64,000 bases of DNA from an uncultured Oscillospiraceae bacterium (GTDB lineage Bacteria > Bacillota > Clostridia > Oscillospirales > Ruminococcaceae): assembly GCA_934465295.1 (NCBI GenBank), contig CAKSKU010000006.1, positions 65,719 through 129,718 of the forward strand, given 5' to 3'. The first letter of the stretch is position 1. Every line of letters begins with the position of its first letter. This document shows positions 60,555 through 64,000 of the stretch, piece after piece. Under the pieces are notes generated by a model. That model searched no databases. It saw only the letters and a program-made list of their open reading frames with translations, and had not been told where the DNA came from. Position numbers and translations under genes: made by a program.

Positions 60555-60651
60555 GTTCAAAATCGGCGCAAAAGCCATATAAACCTGTTTTAAACAGCTA
60601 TGAGCTTTTACTTGATTTTTTGTACACTTTCAGTTTGAAAATCGGTATAAG
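60555..60651. mobile_element. Palindromic element, copy 2 (left end worn)
   Basis: Shares AATCGGCGCAAAAGCCATAT and TTGATTTTTTGTACACTTTC, CAGTTTGAAAAT and the flanking TATAAGTTCAA with the copy at 24466. The left terminal repeat is degraded. The centre carries AACCTGTTTTAAACAGCTATG, absent from copy 1. Confidence 0.6.
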
Positions 60652-60718
60652 TTCAATCGGATATATGATATTTTTGATGGTGCCGATAAAAGAATTGGAA
60701 GAACCATATTATTATATT

Positions 60719-60760
60719 AAAGCCTGCCCGATCCATAATGCGATCGAGGCAGGCTTTAAT
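60719..60760. repeat. Strong hairpin between element copies 2 and 3
   Basis: AAAGCCTGCC pairs with GGCAGGCTTT, with an inner ATC/GAT pairing. No long T-run on either side, so it may be structural or a weak bidirectional terminator for the suf operon. Confidence 0.5.
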
Positions 60761-60785
60761 ACTAAACACCAAAAAAATAAAGGAA

Positions 60786-60896
60786 AAAATCTGCGCAGAA
60801 ATTGCATATAAACCTGTTTTCAACATCAACCTGTTTTTAACAGCTGCGAGCTTCTGCTTGATTTTTTTGTACACCTTCAGTTTAAAAATTAGTATA
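60786..60896. mobile_element. Palindromic element, copy 3
   Basis: Has the same right half as copy 1, ending CAGTTTAAAAATTAGTATAA, and the AACCTGTTTT insert of copy 2 twice in the centre. The left end is degraded (AAAAAATCTGCGCAG). Confidence 0.6.
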
Positions 60897-60953
60897 AAAT
60901 AGAGCCGATTGTCCCGAAATAAGGACAGCAACTGCGAATACAGCTTCTGCTCA

Positions 60954-60982
60954 TTGAAACTATATGGGAAATATGATATAAT
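60954..60982 (+). promoter_or_regulatory. Promoter of the moxR-VWA pair
   Basis: TTGAAA at 60954-60959, 17-base spacer, TATAAT at 60977-60982. Confidence 0.72.
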
Positions 60983-61052
60983 AATATGCATAATAAAAAT
61001 GATATAGATGTTATTTTTTATGACTATATAGTTTAAGAAATGGGCGATAGAA

Positions 61053-62141
61053 ATGATAAACGAAGAAACAGGTCTCAGCTTTGTGACCGTTGATGAAATG
61101 ATAACTATGCTTTCGGAGGCGTATATTTCACTTATTGAGAATAATACTCAGTTTGCAAAATTTCCGTCCGTTATGCTGTGGGGGCCTCCGGGAGTCGGCA
61201 AATCTCAGGGTGTGAGAGGCATTGCAAAGCGGATCGAAGAACGCACATACAAAAAGGTCGTCATCACCGATGTCAGACTTCTTTTGTTCAATCCCGTTGA
61301 TCTGAGAGGAATACCGACTGCGAACGAGGACAGGACTCTTGCGGTGTGGCTTAAGCCAAAGATATTTCAGATGGACGAGTCGGAAGATGTGGTAAATATT
61401 CTGTTTCTTGATGAGATATCTGCAGCTCCGCCGTCTGTACAGTCTGCGGCATATCAGATCACCCTTGACAGAACTGTCGGAGAGCATAAGCTTCCCGAAA
61501 ATTGTATAGTTATTGCGGCTGGAAACAGAGTGACCGACCATTCCGTGGCTTACAATATGCCCAAAGCCCTTGCAAACAGACTTTGCCATTTGGAGATAAA
61601 AGCCGATTTCGGTTCATGGCATGACTGGGCAATTCGCAGCGATATTCACCCTTTTGTGATCGGATATATCGAATACAATAACGTTGCGCTGACAAAGGCT
61701 GATACTTCGGGGACAGATTTAGCGTTTCCGACGCCCCGTTCGTGGGAAATGGTCAGCAATATTCTTAATGAGGTCTCGGAAAATGCAGAAGCTGTTTACC
61801 CGATGATAGTCGGATGTATCGGACACCGTACAGCGTCAAATTTCCGAACGTGGGCAGGCTTGTATGACAATATGCCCGATATGGAGAAAATTTTCAGCGG
61901 CAAAATAAAAGAAACACCGACGGCACAGGAACTGCTTATTGTACTTCAGACTGCTATGGTAAGGTATGCCCGACTTCATATTTCCAAAAAGGGTATCGAT
62001 AATTCAATTGAGTATGCATGTATGCTTCCGTGGGCATTCCGCAAAAGATTGCTGCACGACTACTGTCTTATCCCCGAAATAAAAGAGATCATTCAGGATA
62101 ACGAGGTTTACAGATCAGCCGTAAAGGACGGGTTGAAATGA
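61053..62141 (+). CDS. MoxR-type AAA+ ATPase
   Basis: 362 residues. A chaperone-like ATPase that typically works with a VWA-domain partner. Walker A WGPPGVGKSQ at residues 44-51; Walker B 'VNILFLDEISAAPPSVQSAAYQI' around 115-130; sensor 1 'ENCIVIAAGNR'; arginine-rich 'MPKALANRLCHLEI'. C-terminal lid region extends to 362. ATG 61053 is chosen because the frame has no better start, although its ribosome site is weak. Stop overlaps the partner's start (ATGA). Confidence 0.9.
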   Translation: MINEETGLSFVTVDEMITMLSEAYISLIENNTQFAKFPSVMLWGPPGVGKSQGVRGIAKRIEERTYKKVVITDVRLLLFNPVDLRGIPTANEDRTLAVWLKPKIFQMDESEDVVNILFLDEISAAPPSVQSAAYQITLDRTVGEHKLPENCIVIAAGNRVTDHSVAYNMPKALANRLCHLEIKADFGSWHDWAIRSDIHPFVIGYIEYNNVALTKADTSGTDLAFPTPRSWEMVSNILNEVSENAEAVYPMIVGCIGHRTASNFRTWAGLYDNMPDMEKIFSGKIKETPTAQELLIVLQTAMVRYARLHISKKGIDNSIEYACMLPWAFRKRLLHDYCLIPEIKEIIQDNEVYRSAVKDGLK

Positions 62142-63502
62142 CAGATAAACGTATCCTTAAACTAAAGTGTGAGATACAGCGGTCACGCTCACGGATAATC
62201 GATATCCAGCCTTCCTTTGCGCATACTTTGAGAAATCTGACCTATGTTGCTTCCGATAATGTATTCCGCATTTCCGCAAACAGAAAGTATATTTACTTTG
62301 ACCCGAACTGGCTCCAGCGGCTTCGGGCGGAGGAACTCGACTTTATCCTTGCACATCAGGTCATGCATATCAAGCTCGGTCATATCGACCGTTCTATATA
62401 TTTCAAGGGGAAACGCTTTCATCTTGCCTGCGATATTATTGCAAATTCCTATCTGAAAACTTTCGGGTGGGAATACAGTGCGCTGCCGCATATAGGAACG
62501 ATATACCATCAGACTTTTTATCCCGTCGAAGAAGGCATCACGCTGACTCCTGAAGAAGCAATGAAGAAAGTCCCTTTTGACCCTGCACTCGGAGCATCAA
62601 GGAAGAAGTATGTTATTGATTCCGACCTTTGGTGGGGAAAAAAAGATGCTCCGAATGAAAATGATACGATAATTCTTCGTCCCGGCGAAGAAGACCCGTA
62701 TGATACAGGAAAAATATATAAAGAAGACGAGATAAATAAAGCCCTCGGCAGGAAAAGTGAACCAAAACTGCTGCCGTTAGAGTTCACAGATACAGAATTT
62801 GATGACGAAGACGATCTTGATATCGATTATGAGCCGCTGGAGACGAAAACATGGGATAAAAAAGCGGCGGACAGCATCAAATCACTTCAACAGGCTAAGG
62901 ACGAAGACCGCTCTGACGAAAATGCGGACGAACGAACACGTTTCTGGAAGCATATCCGCAGGAGCAGGCTTGACTGGCGTACGCTGCTGAATGTGTTTGT
63001 GCGTGAGGAGATCTATGACTATTCTTTTACGCCTCCCGACAGACGTTTTATGGACGGCGACTTTTTTCTTCCCGATTACAACGTGCCTAACGAAAAGACA
63101 AAAAACATTTTGTTTATGGTCGATACATCTATTTCAATAGGCGATGAGATATTGTCGGTAGTTTATTCGGAGCTGTGTTCGGCGCTTGATCAGTTCGGCG
63201 GCGCTCTTGAGGGAGTGCTTGCATTTTTTGATACAAAGGTTTATCAGCCGACAGCCTTCAGCAGTATTGATGAGCTGAAAAATATCCGACCCGTGGGCGG
63301 CGGAGGAACAGATTTCAGATGTATTTTTGAATTTGTCCGCAATAAAATGCAGAATGATCTGCCGCTAAGTATAGTTGTATTCACGGACGGAAAGGGAGAT
63401 CTCCCGCCCGAGGAAGCGGCTATGGACATACCCGTTCTGTGGATGATAACGAACACCCACTCCCTGCCTGAATGGGGAAAATGCGTTGTTGTTGAGAAAT
63501 GA
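62138..63502 (+). CDS. VWA-domain protein with metallopeptidase-like N-domain (DUF2201 type)
   Basis: 454 residues. The N-terminal putative metallopeptidase-like domain has 'LDFILAHQVMHIKLGH' and 'HLACDIIANSYL'; relatives have HExxH at that position, while here it is H73-Q74-V-M-H77. An acidic low-complexity linker follows (about residues 180-270), then a C-terminal VWA domain with the metal-binding site D329-T-S-I-S, a GGGGTDF threonine loop and VFTDGKGDLP. Pairing with MoxR by a 4-base overlap supports a joint complex, as known for MoxR/VWA pairs. Substrate or target unknown. Confidence 0.9.
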   Translation: MTDKRILKLKCEIQRSRSRIIDIQPSFAHTLRNLTYVASDNVFRISANRKYIYFDPNWLQRLRAEELDFILAHQVMHIKLGHIDRSIYFKGKRFHLACDIIANSYLKTFGWEYSALPHIGTIYHQTFYPVEEGITLTPEEAMKKVPFDPALGASRKKYVIDSDLWWGKKDAPNENDTIILRPGEEDPYDTGKIYKEDEINKALGRKSEPKLLPLEFTDTEFDDEDDLDIDYEPLETKTWDKKAADSIKSLQQAKDEDRSDENADERTRFWKHIRRSRLDWRTLLNVFVREEIYDYSFTPPDRRFMDGDFFLPDYNVPNEKTKNILFMVDTSISIGDEILSVVYSELCSALDQFGGALEGVLAFFDTKVYQPTAFSSIDELKNIRPVGGGGTDFRCIFEFVRNKMQNDLPLSIVVFTDGKGDLPPEEAAMDIPVLWMITNTHSLPEWGKCVVVEK

Positions 63503-63822
63503 TGGGTGGATTTTGGAGGATAGAAGCTGAACAGTTCAGTTATTTTGTTACGGGGAAAAAGTAAACTATATCTGCTGATCAAGAAAAGAAATCAAGTGAA
63601 TGATCGATAATATTGATTATTGCAAGCTCATTCAAAGTGCCGCTCAAAGTGTCATTTTGGCACTTTGGAAATCAATATGCAGATATCTGTTTTTTAACTC
63701 GTGGTTTGTTCCAAACTTTTTTGTGGTATTTTATACGCAAAAGTTTGTAACATCATGATTTTAAAATATTAGAAATACAGATAGTCAATTTCTCTTTTTA
63801 TGTACCCCAATATTATAAAAAG
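63503..63822. other. 320-bp gap after the VWA gene
   Basis: No gene is seen. AAAGTGCC near 63635 can pair with GGCACTTT near 63655, a hairpin without a T-run. The rest is AT-rich. Confidence 0.5.
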
Positions 63823-63824
63823 CC

Positions 63825-63858
63825 AAAAGCTGCCGTGAAATTTACGACAGCTTTTTTC
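63825..63858. terminator. Bidirectional terminator
   Basis: AAAAGCTGCCGT pairs with ACGACAGCTTTT, followed by TTT on + and by T-rich sequence on the - strand; placed between the VWA gene and the convergent partial gene. Confidence 0.8.
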
Positions 63859-63892
63859 TTTATGCTACAATAATTTCAGACAAAGGACAGAG

Positions 63893-64000
63893 CTATTCGG
63901 TTTCCGAACCGATCTTCTTCAAACGCAGGCTTTGTTTAAGGCTGTTCGCCACGTTGAGCATAAGGAATATCTCGTCGGCGGTACAGTTGCTGAAAACCTC
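63893..64000 (-). CDS. C-terminal end of a gene entering from beyond the window
   Basis: The last 35 codons on the - strand are open and read NCTADEIFLMLNVANSLKQS before RLKKIGSETE and stop TAG at 63893-63895. Helical and basic; too short to identify. Confidence 0.6.
   Translation of the reverse strand, partial: EVFSNCTADEIFLMLNVANSLKQSLRLKKIGSETE

Overview
The window looks like a chromosome segment from a low-to-mid GC, gut-type Firmicute, most likely a Ruminococcus-like member of the Oscillospiraceae. The evidence is strong Shine-Dalgarno sites, sigma-A promoters with 17-bp spacers, SpoVT (a sporulation regulator), the rimP-nusA-rnpM-ylxQ-infB-rbfA-nrnA-truB-ribF gene order typical of Clostridia, a SufC/SufB-like minimal Fe-S pair and a lipoprotein GH26 mannanase. 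No rRNA, tRNA or CRISPR array was seen.

Bases 1-13.6 kb are the tail and lysis end of a siphovirus-type prophage, all on the + strand. They hold a tape measure protein cut off by the window edge, a distal tail protein, a Gp37-like tail protein, a series of receptor-binding and fibre proteins, a small membrane protein, a GH25 endolysin and two holin-like proteins. Bases 13.6-15.0 kb look like a prophage edge: a nested terminator, a decayed gene, a candidate small RNA with its own promoter and terminator, and an orphan XRE regulator whose palindromic operator lies between its -35 and -10 boxes.

Bases 15-24.2 kb hold an esterase, two unrecognised proteins and a 2281-residue secreted transglutaminase-like protein with five or six repeats of about 260 residues. 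Bases 24.3-25.2 kb are a scar: a 102-bp palindromic element, the decayed C-terminus of a large serine recombinase and the C-terminal stub of an AraC regulator next to a DNA glycosylase gene.

Bases 25.9-43.5 kb are core genes: a DHH phosphoesterase, a histone-H1-like/SCP2 fusion, the transcription/translation operon from rimP to ribF, gltX, and a Gld-like ABC export system with a DUF4340 partner. After that come a ligand-sensing diguanylate cyclase and, on the - strand, sufC, a sufB-like gene and the mannanase, divergent from thrH.

Bases 50-56 kb are mixed: a self-operated MarR gene, panE and a decayed partial copy of it, a HAD phosphatase, and an AT-rich carbamoyltransferase. Bases 55.5-60.5 kb join sulfur and Fe-S metabolism. 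The promoters of cysK and of an Rrf2 regulator share the same CCTAT-N7-ATAGG operator, and the Rrf2 gene leads a suf operon in which sufC is cut short and sufB/sufD are absent, leaving sufS and sufU. Two further copies of the palindromic element follow. The window ends with a MoxR ATPase/VWA pair in which the VWA partner has HQxxH where relatives have HExxH.
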